Source: Elgaria multicarinata webbii (taxonomy: Eukaryota > Chordata > Lepidosauria > Squamata > Anguidae). From it: a stretch of 64,000 bases of DNA. Positions within the stretch are counted from its first letter, which is position 1; every line of letters starts with the position of its first letter. The notes under the pieces were generated by a model, which saw only the letters and a program-made list of their open reading frames with translations, had not been told where the DNA came from and ran no database searches. The translations under genes and the position numbers were made by a program. Positions 7,849-22,800 of this stretch are shown here, piece by piece. The stretch is taken from contig NC_086175.1 of NCBI RefSeq assembly GCF_023053635.1, positions 21,368,740 to 21,432,739 on the forward strand, written 5' to 3'.

Positions 7849-10800
7849 GTGAGAGCGGGCGAGCGGGTGGGGGAGGGATGGCTTGTGGGGGAGGGGAGCA
7901 ACAGTAGCCAAATGGAGGAAAATGTGCCAATATAGAAGGTGGCGGGGTGGTGGCGGGCAATGACCCCAAAGAGCATATTCTAGGGTGGGGAGATAGGAAA
8001 AGTTGGGAGCCTTTAGAGAGCAGTCAGTGAAAGGCTTGGCACGTATGTAGGTGTGTCAGGATAGTATGCAGAAAATAAAAAGTTTACAAAAAATCCGGGG
8101 AAAGTTGAGAGCAATCATTCTGGGTGTTTTCTTGTTTTGTTTTGGTTTTGGTTTTTTTTAGGTTGGGTTGAACTTGGTGGAAGGCTAGAATTTTATTTTC
8201 ATTATTTTTATGAGGATACTGTTGTTGTTTTTACGTTTTTAAACTTTGTATATTCGTTTTTAATTTTTACTGTTTTTAACTTTTGTAAACCGCCCAGAGA
8301 GCTTTGGCTATGGGGCGGTATAGAAATGCAATTGATCAATCAATAATTCTCCCTCTCCCTTGTTTTCAGGTCACAAACCAGGTGAGTAGCTTTTCCCTTA
8401 AAATACCAGTTTACATGTGCATTTTGGGGCTTGCTGTGACAGACTGTACCTCTGCTATGCCTATGCGGCAGGGTCTTGCTATTTACTGTTTTACTCTGTA
8501 CAGCACCATGTACATTGATGGTGCTATATAAATAAATAAATAATGATAATAATAATAATGGACTTTTGGCTATGCTGTTTATAGGTCCACTCCCCCATTC
8601 CTCTGCTTGCATACGTATGTATGTATGTAGTGTGTAAATCATAAATGAAATGTGTTATATTCTTTCTCTTATATCTGCCAACAGGGTAACATTTTAGGCA
8701 TTTGATGAAGTAGGCTCTAGTCAATGAAAGCTGATACCATTAAAAAATCTGTTAGTGTTCAAGATGCCACAAGATCCTTTGTATTAAGTTTGCTGCTATA
8801 GATTGGCTTCCTGTTTTTCCCCTTCTTCCAGGCCTTGTAAAAAGACCACCAAAACTTACGTGCGTGCCTCCCCTTGCAGCCTGCTCATTTGATTTTAGAC
8901 AGCATTTGATCATGGGAACTTAATTTTTAAAAAAAATTAAGAGAAAAGAAACTAATAATGGATGTAAAATGTGTTTTGTTCTCTATAGTTAGCGTGTGAG
9001 ACATGCCAGGCTAAGCAGTGTTGTTAACAACATTTATGAAACCAACCTTTGTCCCTTGTGTAACAAACTAGGATATTTATAAATTATGATAGGATAGCTT
9101 ATGAACTGTGTTATTTCCTTTGAAGATGGATTAATAATGAAAGAAATATGATCTTCATTTTCCCCTTAATGACATGGAAGCTCTTTTGCTATAGCTTTAT
9201 GATTGGGTCAAGTTAAGCCCTACTTATGACAGATGTACAGTGTAGGTGTTCTTAAATTGATAGTGTGAGTAACATTTGTAAGTATGAGTATCCATAGCTT
9301 TAATTTTAAAGTAAGCTGCTTGCGATTACTTCCTCTAACCTTCTAAACTTGTTCTCAAACTCCACTGCTTCTATAATGTCTAATTTTGGTTCACCATAAC
9401 TTCAACTCCTTTGATCTGCCTGTCCCTTAACCTGCTTTATCCCATCCTGTTTCATGAGTGGGCAAACAAGGTTTTATTGTATGATTGCCTTGCCTCATCC
9501 AGATATTGTCATTTTCCATTTGTAGCCCTCCTGTGTTTCCCATCACTATGTTTGTCTTTTTTCTACCAAAGAAATCTGTTAAGGAGGGAAAGGTGGAACA
9601 ATTGCACAATATCTTTTAGATGAAAATGTCAGCTAGGGGTGTGGCCACTGTAAAGAAGGCAAACTCCATGTTAGGCATAATTAGAAAAAGAATTGAGAAT
9701 AAAGCTGCTAGTTTCATACTGCCTTTATACAAATATATGGTGCAGCCGCACTTGGAATACTGTTTACCGTTATGATCACCACATGTAAAATAAGATATTG
9801 TAGAGCTGGAAAAAGTGAAGAAAAGAGCAACTAAAATGATCAAGAGGCTAGAGCATCTCCCCTATGAGAAAAGGTTACAACAGCTGGGATTGCTTAGCTT
9901 GGGGGAAAAAGGAGGGCAAGGGAAAACATGACAAGGTGTACAAAATTATGCATGGTGTAGAGAATGTGGATAAGGAGACATTTTTCTCCCTTTCTCAGGA
10001 CTAAAACCTGAGGTAATCCCGTGAAATTGATTAGTGGGAAACTCAGGACGGATAAAAGGAAGTACTTCTTCACACAGCGCATAGTTTAACAATGGAATTC
10101 ACTACCGCAAGATGTAATGATGGCTACCATTTTGGATGGCTTTAAAAGGGGGTTAGATAAATTCCTGGAGGAGAAGGCTATCAATGTCTGCTAGTTCTGA
10201 TGCCTATGTGCTACCTCCAGTATCTGAGGCAGTAAGCCTGGTATGCACCAGTTGCTGGGGAACATGGATGGGAGGGTGCTGCTACACCATGTCCTGCTTT
10301 GTAGGTCCTTGGCCGACAGCTGGTTGGGCACTGTGTGAACAGAGTGCTGGATTAGATGGACCCTTGGTTTGATTCAGCATGGCTCTTCCTGTGTTCGTAT
10401 GATTGTTATGCTAGGAGCCCTCAGTCTGGAAGTAACCAGTGACCATGCCACTTCAGTATTCTGATGTACCTCTAATACTTCCCACTTTGTCCTGTATGAC
10501 CAGTCCTAGGTGACACTAGAAAAAGGAAATGTACTTCCTGGATGCTTAGGCAATACAACAATTTTGAAGCAAGGGATAGCAATTAAAATTAAACATCTTC
10601 CTTTCACATCAGCTCCACCATCTTCTTTTGAGTATGTATGTGAAAGGAACAAGGAGGAGTGCATTTTAAAAGAACAAATGAATGTAAGCCACTAGCTAAC
10701 CAACTCTGGAATAGTGTCTAGACAACCTATGGATTCAAGAATCTAATTTATGTTGATTCTTGTTTGGATACATTGATGTGTGTGTTTTGCTTGGTCGTGT

Positions 10801-13800
10801 GTGCACAGTGCACTGGGATTTGCAAGGGATTGCTTGCGTTGTCCCTGAGAACGCCAAAGAAAGAGGTTGAAGCAGCTTCAAAACCTTGTGCTTCAACACT
10901 TTTCCTTCGTGAAGGAACTTCCTTGTAGGTCTTTCTGGCAGACAGCTACATCTTGTTCTATTTTTCGCTTGTGTGAACCAACCCATTTGTGGTTACTGAA
11001 TTTAACACTATTCCCTCTTTACCTTCGTACATTCTTCTTTCTGGTTATCAGTCAGACTACTGTGCTATATCTCAGCCTTGTAATTAAGCAGTCGCCTGAC
11101 TTACTGTGGCAAGGAAGAATTGTCCCCAAGGAATGTATGTTTTCCTCTGCCACTCCCTTGGTGTACTGTGTGGAGCATAATACAGTGATAAATTAAGGCA
11201 GCCGCTGATGCTGCTTCTCTCCCTCTCCTACTGTTAAGATCTAGACAGGCAGGGGTGGAGCAGGAGTTTACATGGCAAATGGCAGAGCCCTGCACTTCGT
11301 TTTACCACTCTTACCCTTAATGACAGAAGAGTGTGAGTGAAGGACAGACTTTTCACAACATGTTGTTGGGGGTTCTCTAGCATGGGAAATTCAGTGCTGT
11401 GCTTTGGCAATATAGGTCAAGGAGATGGAGTGGGTGAGGATAACACTTATCCAATAAAGTTTACATTGTAAATGTATATTATTATTATTATTTATTTATT
11501 TATATAGCACCATCTATGTACATATCTGCTATATAAGTGTTGTGAGGTAGTGGATTGAGTTTAGAGGTCTCATTAACATAGCATAAAATGGTAAATTTCT
11601 AATGAGCTTATTTATTTGTTTTATACCCTGCCTTTCTACCAAAAATAGCATGCAAGGTGGCTTACCAAAACAATTTAAACTACATTAAAACCATAAAACA
11701 CATTAAAATACAATAAATAACTGTTACAGAATGAAAACAGCACCCAACCCACAGATCCACTTCCAGGCCAAACGCCTTCTTAAATAAAGTTCATAGGAAC
11801 TTAGGAAGCTGCCTTAAGCTGTGTCAGACCCTTGGTCCATCTAACCCAGTATTGTCAACACTGAATGGCAGCAGCTCTCCAGGGTTTCAAGCAAGATTCT
11901 TTCCTTGCCCTACCTGGAAAAGCCAGGGATCGAATCTGGGACCTTCTGCCTGCAAAGCATGTGCTCTATCACACTGAGCTATCGCCCCTTTGCCTGCAAT
12001 CAGAAGGGTAGCAGAGGGAGCAAACCTGTCCTCACTTGGGGAGGGAGTTCCACAGCTTGGGAGTGGCCACCAAAAAGACACTCTCTTGTGTTGCCACCAA
12101 ACACACCTGTGATGGTGGCAGTCTCAAAAGAAGGGCCTTTCCAGAAGATCTTAGGGACCGGGCAGCCTTGTATGGGATAAGGCAGTCTTTCAGGTAGTCT
12201 GGTCCTAAGCTTTATGGAGCTTTATAGGTCATAACTGGCACTTTGAACTCTGCCTGGAAACAGACCAGTAGCCAATGAAGCTGCTGTAACAAGGAAGCTA
12301 TGTGCTCCCTGTAACCAGCCCCAGTCAATAGTCTGGACGCAGCATTCAGCTTCAGTTGTTGATGCTCTGGTAACCTCCAAATTAGATTACTGTAATGCGC
12401 TCTACGTGGGGCTGCCTTTCAAGACAGTTCGGAAGCTGCAGCTTGTGCAAACTGCAGCAGCCAGATTGATAACTGGAACCAGAAGGTTTGAGCATATAAT
12501 ACCCACTCTGGCCCGCTTGCATTGGCTGCCTGTACATTTCTGAGCCCAATTCAAGGTGCTGGTTTTAACCTATACAGCTTTATACGGCTTGGGACCACAA
12601 TACCTGATGGAACACCTCTCCTGACATGAACCTACCTATACGCTACACTCAACATCTAAGATACTCTTCTGGGTGCCTACTCTGAGGGAAGCTTGGAGGA
12701 TGGCAACAAGGGACAGGGCTGGCTGCCGCATTTAACTTGGCTGGCCCCGTGCAGACAACACACTAAACCGTGCTGCTAAACCACAAAATGGTTAACGGAA
12801 TGCATTGAGCTTAATGCATTCCATTAACCATTTTGTGGTTAAGCAGTGTGGTTTAGCGTGTTGTCTGAACCAGGCCACTATATGTCATCCACTGGGTCCT
12901 GGCTTATTCCTGTACCCTGTGTTGTACATGGAGGGGACACTGGTTTAGATTTTTACCACCCTATTCCAAGCGCTTGAGTTGAATAAAAGTATATTACTTC
13001 GGTAATCTGTGAGAGTGAGTGAGTGTGTGTAAACTTGCCTTTGGCCATTTAGTGATCCTTATGGTAGCACAAGCATCATGAGTCTGGGGTCTGACACAAT
13101 ACCTGAGACCCTGCTCTCAATTATTCTATGTGTTTTTATGGCTTTGGTTATAATATAACTTAAATAGTTTTTATTATTAGTTTAGTTAAACTGCTTATAT
13201 GCCACCATTCAGTTTACAAAAGCTCTCAGGGATCATAAAAAAAGCAACATAATATTAAATTGGTAGAAACCGGTGGAGCACACCAGTGTTATAAAATGAG
13301 CATAGCCAATACGAATAAAGAGAGCATAGCCAATACAAACAAGCAGTTACAACCACAGTAGAAGGCTACAAAAATTGACACCGGGCAAACACCCTTTAAG
13401 CACATCAAATTTGGTGCAGGGTAGGCCTCCTTGGAGAAGCAATTCTGCAGTGTCTACCCTGGTCACCATCTATCTAATTTCAAGTAATGTGATCAAAGAC
13501 TGCCTAGGGCTTTAAAAACTAATGCTAGCACTTCATTTTGAAAACAAAAACAAATAGAAAGGCTCATGGAATATGGAATAATTTCAGAGTAATATAATCA
13601 GATTGTTGCACACCAGATAATAATCTGGCAGCTATGTTTGGACCAATTGCATTTTTAAACCAAGTTTAAAGGCAGCCCACACAGGGAGCATTGCAGTAGT
13701 CCAGTTTGCAGGTGACTAAGTCATGAATAACTTACGTCAGATTAGTTTTCTCTAGGGAAGATGATAGCTGGCAAATCAACTGAAGCTGGTGAGTTTCCAG

Positions 13801-16800
13801 TTCGGACCAAACCCTAAATTATTATTAACTTTAATATTGTTGAAACAAGCAAGCTTGCTAACCCATTATTTGTTGGGTTCAGATGAAACAATAGTCTGCA
13901 GTTAAACAAAAGTGGAAGTGAAAGCTTCAAATCTCTTTGTAGTCATGCCAGAGGAAAAGAGGAGAAGGAGCAGTCACAAGCCTGAGACTCATTGCAACCA
14001 ATTTCCATTATGATAAACCATGGCTTAATGTGACATCTAAATGGACCCAATAGAAAATAGAGGTAGAGCTGCATGTCTTCAACATATTGGTGACTCTTTA
14101 GCCTGGGGATAGGCAACTTGTGGTCCTCCAAAGGTTTTTGCCTACACCTGCCATTATATCTAGCCAACATAGTCAGTGATGAGAGATCTTGGGAGCTGTA
14201 GGCCAAAATATTTGCAGGGTCACAAATTACCAATTTCTGCTTTAGGCCAAACCTCCACATGACTTCACCAAGTGGTCTTACGTAGATGGACTGTGGAGGG
14301 ACTGCAGTTTCTCAGAGCTATCTTGAGATGACCCCCCAGGAATGACTGGAAGGGCAGAAGAACAGTGTCCCATAGATCCAGCTTCCTAGAAGGATGTCAT
14401 GGGTGATATCATGACACTTTTGAGAAGGCCAGGGGTATCAAATTCCTGCTCCCCCTTAACATTACATGGGAAAGTGAAATCATCTTGTCATATGAGAATA
14501 AATGGAGTAGGGAGGAACTACTTGCTTGATTAGTTTAGCACATAAAAGCCCTTGTATTCCATATTGCCTTCAAAATTAAACAGAAAACAAATGAAACCAA
14601 TATTGGAAATACATATGAATTTTCTAGATATCCTGAAAACATCTACTATTTGTGATGCAATGAAATTTCTTTCTCCATTGCGAGCTAGGCTTAGAGTGAT
14701 TGTAAACTTCAGTAATACAAATGTAGATTTTAATTTAGAAAACGGAATAGGGGTTTATGTTTAATATAGAAACATGTCTAACTGAACGTTTTATTGGAGA
14801 CCGTGTCTTCCTTGTGCACTATATTGTAAAATGGAAGTATTCTCTTGATGGGAGGAATTAATAGCATTCTTTCTGAGGAAACTTAAATTCCCAGCACTTA
14901 TTACAGAATCTCAAGAATAAGCTGTCTTATGTTCTCAACACGAGAAACCAATTAAAAGTAGCTTATATTATTTTTAAATCTAGCAAGTCTTAAAGCCCTG
15001 TCTATTTTTAACATGTGACTCTAAAGAATTATCGTTATTTATACAGAGCCACCAATATACATGGTGTCTCACAGTGGTTTATAAACAAAAATATGTCCTC
15101 CCCAATGGGGTTGTGATTGAAATTGTCTAATGGGAACCATGAGGAAGTGGGCGGAGAGATGATTGTAGCAGGGGACTGTGACCAATAAAGTTAATACATA
15201 CTTTAAAACTTGATTATAGGTCATGATGAGAATGAAAGAGAGAAGCCCAGAGGCCTTGTGTAAAATGTGGGTTCTTGGATACCTATGTTGCTTAGTGCAT
15301 GGGCGATGAACCTCCAGTCTGCAACCCCATGAACTGTAATTAGACTTGAAAAAAAGTGTTTCATTGCAGCCAGCAGAAGATTTTTTTCAAAGCACTGTGG
15401 AAAGGTGGAAGGGGAAGTATTAGTGTCTTCCCCGTGTGCTTCAACCTGTGTGTGGGATGGTCCTGCCCACTGCTAACATACAGTTCCCAGAAAGCTAGTC
15501 TCAAGGTGATGCTGCCCTCAAGCTGAAAAATATTCCCCAACCTTGGCTTGCTGATGAGTTTCTGAAGAAGAGGTTATTTTGTTTGTTCTTGTCTACTTGA
15601 TATTGAAATTTCTGGAGAAAATGGGGTGGAGAATGAAGTTAGGAATAATTTCAATTGAATGTTAGGAAGCTGCCTTATAATGAGTCAGCCCATTGGTCCG
15701 TAAAACTCAGTATTGTGAACACGACTGGCATTGGGTCTGCAAGGTTTCAGACAGGAGTTTTACCAGCTCTTCATAGAGAAGCTAGGATTTGAAACTGAGA
15801 CCTGCATGCAAAGCATGTACTCTACCACTCCATCCATGCTTCATGATTGTTGATGGACAGTGTCCAGAGAGCAAAAGAACTGCTGTTAAGGGCTTGAGTA
15901 TGGGCTGGTTCTCATAGTCACCATCACAGTGAACAAGCCCTAAAACTGTGTCCATGGGTTCTGGATGGTTTATTAACCATGCAGTTGTTAGGAAGCTTCA
16001 ATTGTAGTTGGACTCCATTTTTCATGTCCATCAGTTACTGCCATCCCTGTATATCTTTTTCTATTTTTTTGCACATAGCTGGATCCATCTGTAAACAACT
16101 CTAGGTTGTTTACAGTAACCCACCCTCACCAGGTTTGGATGACGCAATGAGCTGTGCCCGCAAGGATAATTAAGACAATCAGGATTTCAGGTGAACAAGC
16201 CACTGTGGCTTGTATTAAACATACTAGCATTCGTGCAAACCCAGTCATTGTCTTGTGGAATTTCTTGACCTTCTTAATAGCAGATCTACATGCCAGGTCC
16301 CAAACAGCTTATGCAGCTTCCCAAAGTTGTTAATGGCCATTTGTAATGTACAGGAGTGTGTGAGTGTTCTCAGAACCCCAAGCCCAAAGTACCTTTAAGA
16401 ATGCATAATAAGCTGCATTACTCTCTGAATTCCAGCCACAATTATAACGCCTACTGTTCCCTTATACTAAAGAGAATTCAGTTTCATATTTATTAAAACT
16501 TAACCTACTGTTTATTACTGTCTTTTTCTAGCATTCATGCAGGCCGTTCTCAACCATACTGAAAGGGCCAAACTATTAAATTTTATCTTCATAAGAATCT
16601 TATTAAAGAATAATACGTTAAGGATATATTTGTTAATAGGTATGTTTCATTTTTTTACCAGTTTCTCAGACAGCTAGGGATAAATCCCAGCTGGCAATTC
16701 GTAGATGTGTATGGTATGGATCCAGAACTACTTAGCATGGTGCCAAGACCTGTTTGTGCTATTCTTCTTCTCTTTCCAGTAACAGAAAAGGTAACTGTTA

Positions 16801-19800
16801 TTGATCTCTAACACAACAACTATCCTGATTACAAAAACTTTTCCTTTAACAAAAGAAGGGTTTGGCTCAGTTCAGACATAACAATCTTGAACCAGGACCA
16901 AGCAGTGTGTGTGTGTGTGTGCGCGCACACACACACACACACACGTTTCTCATCCTTCCCCTTGTCCCATGCGCCTAGTTTCGATGAAGATATCCTGATT
17001 TCTGAAACCACAATTTTTCGTGATATCTGAACCGGGAAACTATGGTTAAAAGATTTGCCTCCAAACCAGGATCTAGTACTCTGTCCTGGTTCCATTAGGT
17101 CTGTGTACCCTTAAAGGCTGTGACAGAACTATAATTGGTAATCTTCATAGTAGATAAATGTCATGCTTTTATGCGGTAACTTTGGCTCCTATTAAAACTC
17201 TTGTCAAAATTTTCAAAGGATCTGTAAAATAAATAACATGTGCCAGTTATTTTGAATGTTGATTATTGCATATTTTCTTCTTTAAGGGTGAAATAGCTAT
17301 ATTTGCCATGTGTTCATTTCCAAATAAATCTTCCCACTTTAAATGCATAGCATGTCTTCAGCCACATTTTTGCAAATATGTATTTCTCCAAAGTGTTAGA
17401 AGCCCACACTTGCGGAACATCAATGGTCCAAAAATAAATAGATAATTCTTTCATAATTAACGACCTTCTTATTTACTTAAAGACAATCCTTTCCATATGA
17501 ATGGCTGTTTGTAAATCTGCATTGATGACAGTCTATTAGTATCTGTTCCAGTCCTAATGATATTTAAAGAGGTTGTTTTTTCAGAGCTGGATACCAAGAA
17601 GCAGTGGAGTATTGAGTTGCTGGCCATCAGGGTGCACAATGATAACGCTATTTACATAGCAGGCAGTGCAGGCCCAAGCCTGTGCTAACCTGTTGATGTT
17701 CCTAGTAGAACTGCAGTGTGTAATTGCTTAATCAGTTAAATTAAAACATTCTAAACTACTAAAGCACCGCCTGTTAATTGGGTAGGAGGACTTATAAAAC
17801 CACCAAAGGTACGTATTACCTTAGAAGAGAGAATGGCAAATACCTCTTCTAAGATGGTACCTATTGCACAATGTGTGGCCATTACCTAACTGCAAAGTGT
17901 GTTTTCTTCAATATGCAAACTCATGCAGATTAAATTAACTAAGATTATTGTAACTGGATCACAACCTTCGTTCCTAGTTGCCATGCATTTTAACTGAGGC
18001 TTGAGGTGCATGGTCTTTTAAACATTTTTTGGAAATGTTACACGCTTTTACAATATGCTCTTATTTTGTTGTGTTCAGAAGTTATTTGTATCCCTTAAGT
18101 AGGGAGCTAAAAATTGAAACCTTTATTTACTGAAAATATTGCAGTAGATTATAATAGAGTGTGCATATAATGGGCACAACCAGTGGTTGTATGCTTTGAA
18201 CCTAATGCAACAAAGGGAAAGGCAACATAGAGTAGTCTATAGGTTTTAAACACAGGACAGCCATTATGAAAACTAGTTAGGTTTAGTTTGTCTCAGTCCC
18301 ATTTACTTTTTACTCACTGTCTGTAAAATAACCTGGTGAATTTTGGCTTAGTAGTAAAACTTAAACATGCTGAGAACATAACCCAAGTGGTACTTGATGT
18401 GTTTATGCTGAGAGCTGAAAGTAAAATGGGATGGAGAAAAGATAGTGTTTAGAAAACACTACCGCTATTAAAATATTTCTAAAGATATAACTAACTTTGA
18501 TCATAGGTCGTATTTAACCCATTTTGGCAAGGACTTTTATGTTCTAGAACTGTTGTTGTTTTTTAAACTAGAACTTTGGCAAGGACTTTTATGTTCTAGA
18601 GCTGTTGTTGTTTTTTAAACTTGAATTTTGATTGGTAAATGCTCTTCCTTTCTTGCCTTTTAGTATGAAATATTCCGAACAGAAGAGGAAGAGAAAATAA
18701 AAGCGCAGGGGCAAGAAGTCAAACCATCAGTATATTTCATGAAGCAAACTATTAGCAACGCCTGTGGGACTATTGGGCTTATTCATGCTATTGCAAACAA
18801 CAGAGATAAAATTAACTTTGGTAACTACTTAGTTTTTTACTATGCTGCTATTATTGGTTTGAAGGGCAGGTGGCGCTGCTGAATTGCTTATCATGAGTGA
18901 AGAAAACTTCCAAATAAGTAGGATTGTTGCATTAGGTTCCACAAAACAAAACATGTTTGACATGTGCACAAAGAAAAATGTGTGTACTCTCAAAATGTGC
19001 ACACACATGCTTTAGTCAATGGGTGCATGCACCTCAAAATGCATACAATTGACATACGAATGCATACAAATTTTGGAAAATGCAAGGGGGAAAAATGCAT
19101 GGAACAGGGATGGAACGAGTTTCTCAGTGGAAAACTGAGACCCCCGACAAGTTTGTGCCTGACAGATTCATTCATCCCTACAAATAAGCAAATTTGGCTG
19201 TACAATGTACTTTAAATAGTCACTATGATATGAATTCATGAATTAATTTTGGTGAAATTAAATAAAATTGCATACAGCAAATACAGCTTTTGTATGAATG
19301 CCCCCCTCAGTCCCGAACATTGTTGCTACTGCATTTAGTAGAATGCAAGGTGAGCACATAGCTTTATGCTCTTAATTTTACTTTTTGCTAATGTCTGTGT
19401 ATTACTTTAAGGAGAAGCTAATTGGAAAACTGGTAACTTAACTGTGTCAAATGAAGACTTAAAATAACTTGCTGGTTTTCAACATAGTTTGAATTTGCTT
19501 TACCATGCCACTTTAAGGACTGAATTATGTGACGTAATAACAAAGATGTGATAAATGTAGTAACCATTTTGCTGCAAATTGAGAATATTACATTTTAAAG
19601 TTAAGCTTTAATTTCTTCTAGAAGCCGACTCTTCACTGAAGAAATTCCTAGATGATTCAGTGCCCATGAGTCCTGAAGAGAGGGCCAAATATCTAGAAAC
19701 TTATGAAGTCAGTATTATTCCTTGTTGTATGTTTGGGAAGTCCCTTGCATTTAGGCTAGTGGTTGTCAGAGGAGATTATAGGGGACTATGAATAGGATGT

Positions 19801-22800
19801 CCAGCACTGGGTCATTTTATATCAAATGACTAAAATGTATTAGTTGCCTTTCATTTAACAAAGAAATCCATTCTTTAAAACTTGTATAAAATGAAAGTCT
19901 CAAGATAGGTACTTCTTTTTAGAGTTATTGAAGGAAATGTAAGAATTTACAACTCCATCTATACAAGTGTTCCCTTCAACTTACAGCCCCAACAAGTATT
20001 CAGTTAAAGTTTTGGTAATCTATAAAGTATATAGTCATTAAGCATCTAAGGGAACAATCCTATGCCCAACAGTGTCTGGGGGATATAGAATTGTTCAGTT
20101 TATGGGCTCCAAGGTCAGAAACAGGGCTCTGATCTCAGATCCCACAAACTGCTTTCCCCTCCCTCTCAAAGCCAGGGCTTTTCTCTTCGTGCCAGCTACA
20201 TTTCCGCACATGGAAATGGAGCACAGAAATAGAAAAGGTGTTCCCAGGGGAGTGGAGGAGGCTGGGGCATCAACCATATGAGGAATCCTATGGGGAAGAA
20301 GATGCGAGGGAGACTGGAGCAGGCAGGCACCATCGGGGCTGCTTCAGTTGGACCCCCCCCCCCAGGGCTAACTGACATCTTCACCCTGTGGGGAAGAAGA
20401 TGCGAGGGAGACTGGAGCAGGCAGGCACCTTCGGGGCCTGCTTCAGTTGGACACCCCCCCACCACAGGGCTAACATCTTCACCTTGTGGGGAAGAAGGAG
20501 CTGTTGGTTTGCCCCTCCATTGGGAGATGAGAGGACGGAGCAGGGCCTTCCCACCAGCCTAAACAGTCTCCTTAATTTCTTTTTATTTTCTCCCTCTTCC
20601 CTCCCCATCCACTTTTCCTTGTGTGTCATGTCTTTTTTTTTAGAATGTAAGCCTGAGGGTAGGGACTGTCTTCTTTATTGATACATTGTAAGCCGCTCTG
20701 AGAGCCTTTTGGCTGAGGTGCGGGATAAAAATACTCCAAATAAATAAATAAAAAATAATAAATAAATCCTATGGCCACCCCAAGCTCCTTCCCATCCCTG
20801 AAGTCTCCGGTAGACTTTGCCCATCTAGCTTAAATGCTGAGCCCTCTGCATAGGACTCTTGTAAGCCTCTGATTTCAGTGTCTTAATAGTACCCAAGGGG
20901 GATCATGTAGGATTGTGCCCTAAAAGTACACAGCATACAATAAATCGAAAGACCATCTTCTGCTGCAAATGTACAAAGTTACAATGGGGACAAAGTGCCT
21001 TGGCTCAGTGTACTCACAGACGTTTAAATGGACAATATCTTGCTGAAAGCAAAACTCCTAATAGAGGGGCTGTATCTTGATAATAAAATGCAGTCCCGCT
21101 ATGTTCTGTGACTAGTCTTGATCAGTGGCATCTCTAATTAAGTGATCTGTAGTAGCAGGGCTGGAAAACTTTGGAGAGCTTGATTGGAAGTGGACAAGGC
21201 ACCAGTATGAAGGACAGTGGGTTATGTAAGTTGTTGGTTCTACTTACTTTGAGGACCCACCACATTCTTCTCACCTTAGTAAGAAGTGGGGGACCACTAG
21301 CCTGCCTTGCCTGTACCTCCTTTTGTCAAAGTGAATGATTCAGCGTTATTACAGTGCTACATTGCACATGAAGATAATTTCATTGAGGAACTGTTGATAT
21401 TCGTTTAAAAAGAGTAATCATTTAGACAATGAAGTTTAAACATTTTGGGTTAACTATTATAACTATATAGCGCAGACAGTTATCAGAAGCACTCTGCCTG
21501 GATCTCCTGTAGTCTCGCATATAGACTAATGATCCATTTTTAAATTTCAGGCTATCCGTGTTACTCATGAATCCAGCGCCCATGAAGGTCAGACTGAGGT
21601 ATTGAGCTCAACCTTTTTACAAAGTAGAATTTTGAATATGTTTCTTTCTATAAATTGTTTCTAATAAGTATTATCGTTGTTCTTCTGCCTTTATCTAAAA
21701 TCTTCCATTAGGCTGCTAAAAGTGGTACCCTATGAAATCAGCAAGGATCAACATGTGTGTATGAACAAAATAGAGTTATAAATATAATACAGTGGCCCAG
21801 TTCAGAAGGCACTTTAAACGATAGCTTTAACCATGGTGGTTAAGCCAGAAAGTCAAGCCATGTTCAGAAGACACCTTAAACCACAGCTTTAACCATAAGG
21901 CTTTTTTGCTTCATTCACTATGGTTAAAGCTGTGGTTTAAGGTGTCTTTTGAACGCAGCCCAGCTTTCTGGCTTAACCACCATGGTTAAAGCTGTGGTTT
22001 AAGGTGTCTTCTGAACAGGGCCATTGAAAGCCATTGGCTAAACCAGGCTGCTTAACCACAAAATGGTTAAGGGAATGCATTAAGGTCAATGTATTCCTTT
22101 AACCATTTTGTGGTTAAGCAGCATGGTTTAGCGTGTTGTCTGAACCAGGCCATTGTGTGTTACAGTGGTTCAGACCATGAGCTATGACAGGCAATGCTTG
22201 GTTCAAATGTCAGTTTACTCATTAATCTGCTAGATGACAAGCCACCATCTGCCCATCCTCCCTCTGTTGAGATAAGGGGATCATACTGATCTACCTTATG
22301 GTGTGGTGGTTATTAAGAATTATTGAGAGCATATATCTGAACAACTGTTAACTAGGAAAGATGCTGTCTTACTATTAAGGGGGAATATATTTTTCTTGTA
22401 AATATACTGACAATCATTTTCTCACCGTCAGAATATTGTCTCTTACCTTTCTTTCCTCCTCACTTCATAGCCGTAGATGCACACTGTGCTTGGCTTGAGC
22501 ACCCTTCCAATTAAGAGATATGTGCAGCCTCCCCCACCCCCACTAATTTAGTATGGGAAGACAACTGTTTTATATGTTAGCAGGTGGCTGGTATTTTAAT
22601 GACCATCAGGTCCAATCTAATGTAAACCTTAAATACTTGTAACTTTTTGTTTAATTTAGCAGGCTTTAGCTATGTCTAACTTGCTGTGTCAGTCATACCC
22701 ATTAGTCATGACCTGGAAGCTAAGTATCCATAGGTACAGGTTTGGGCAGGATAAATGTGCCCCATCTCTATATCTCCTCCACCTCACCCCAGGCTTCTGG

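Noticed and set aside
7528-7911. 127-codon open frame on the minus strand over the UCHL3 promoter and exon 1.
   Set aside because: Shadow of GC-rich sequence antisense to a well-supported exon, with low-complexity Pro/Arg/Ser content.
11940-11993. tRNA-like sequence with A and B boxes on the minus strand.
   Set aside because: Acceptor and other stems do not close and it continues into a SINE body, so it is a SINE head, not a tRNA gene.
16901-16944. Possible structured or regulatory element in the (TG)n(CA)n palindrome.
   Set aside because: Simple microsatellite is sufficient. Z-DNA potential cannot be judged from sequence alone.
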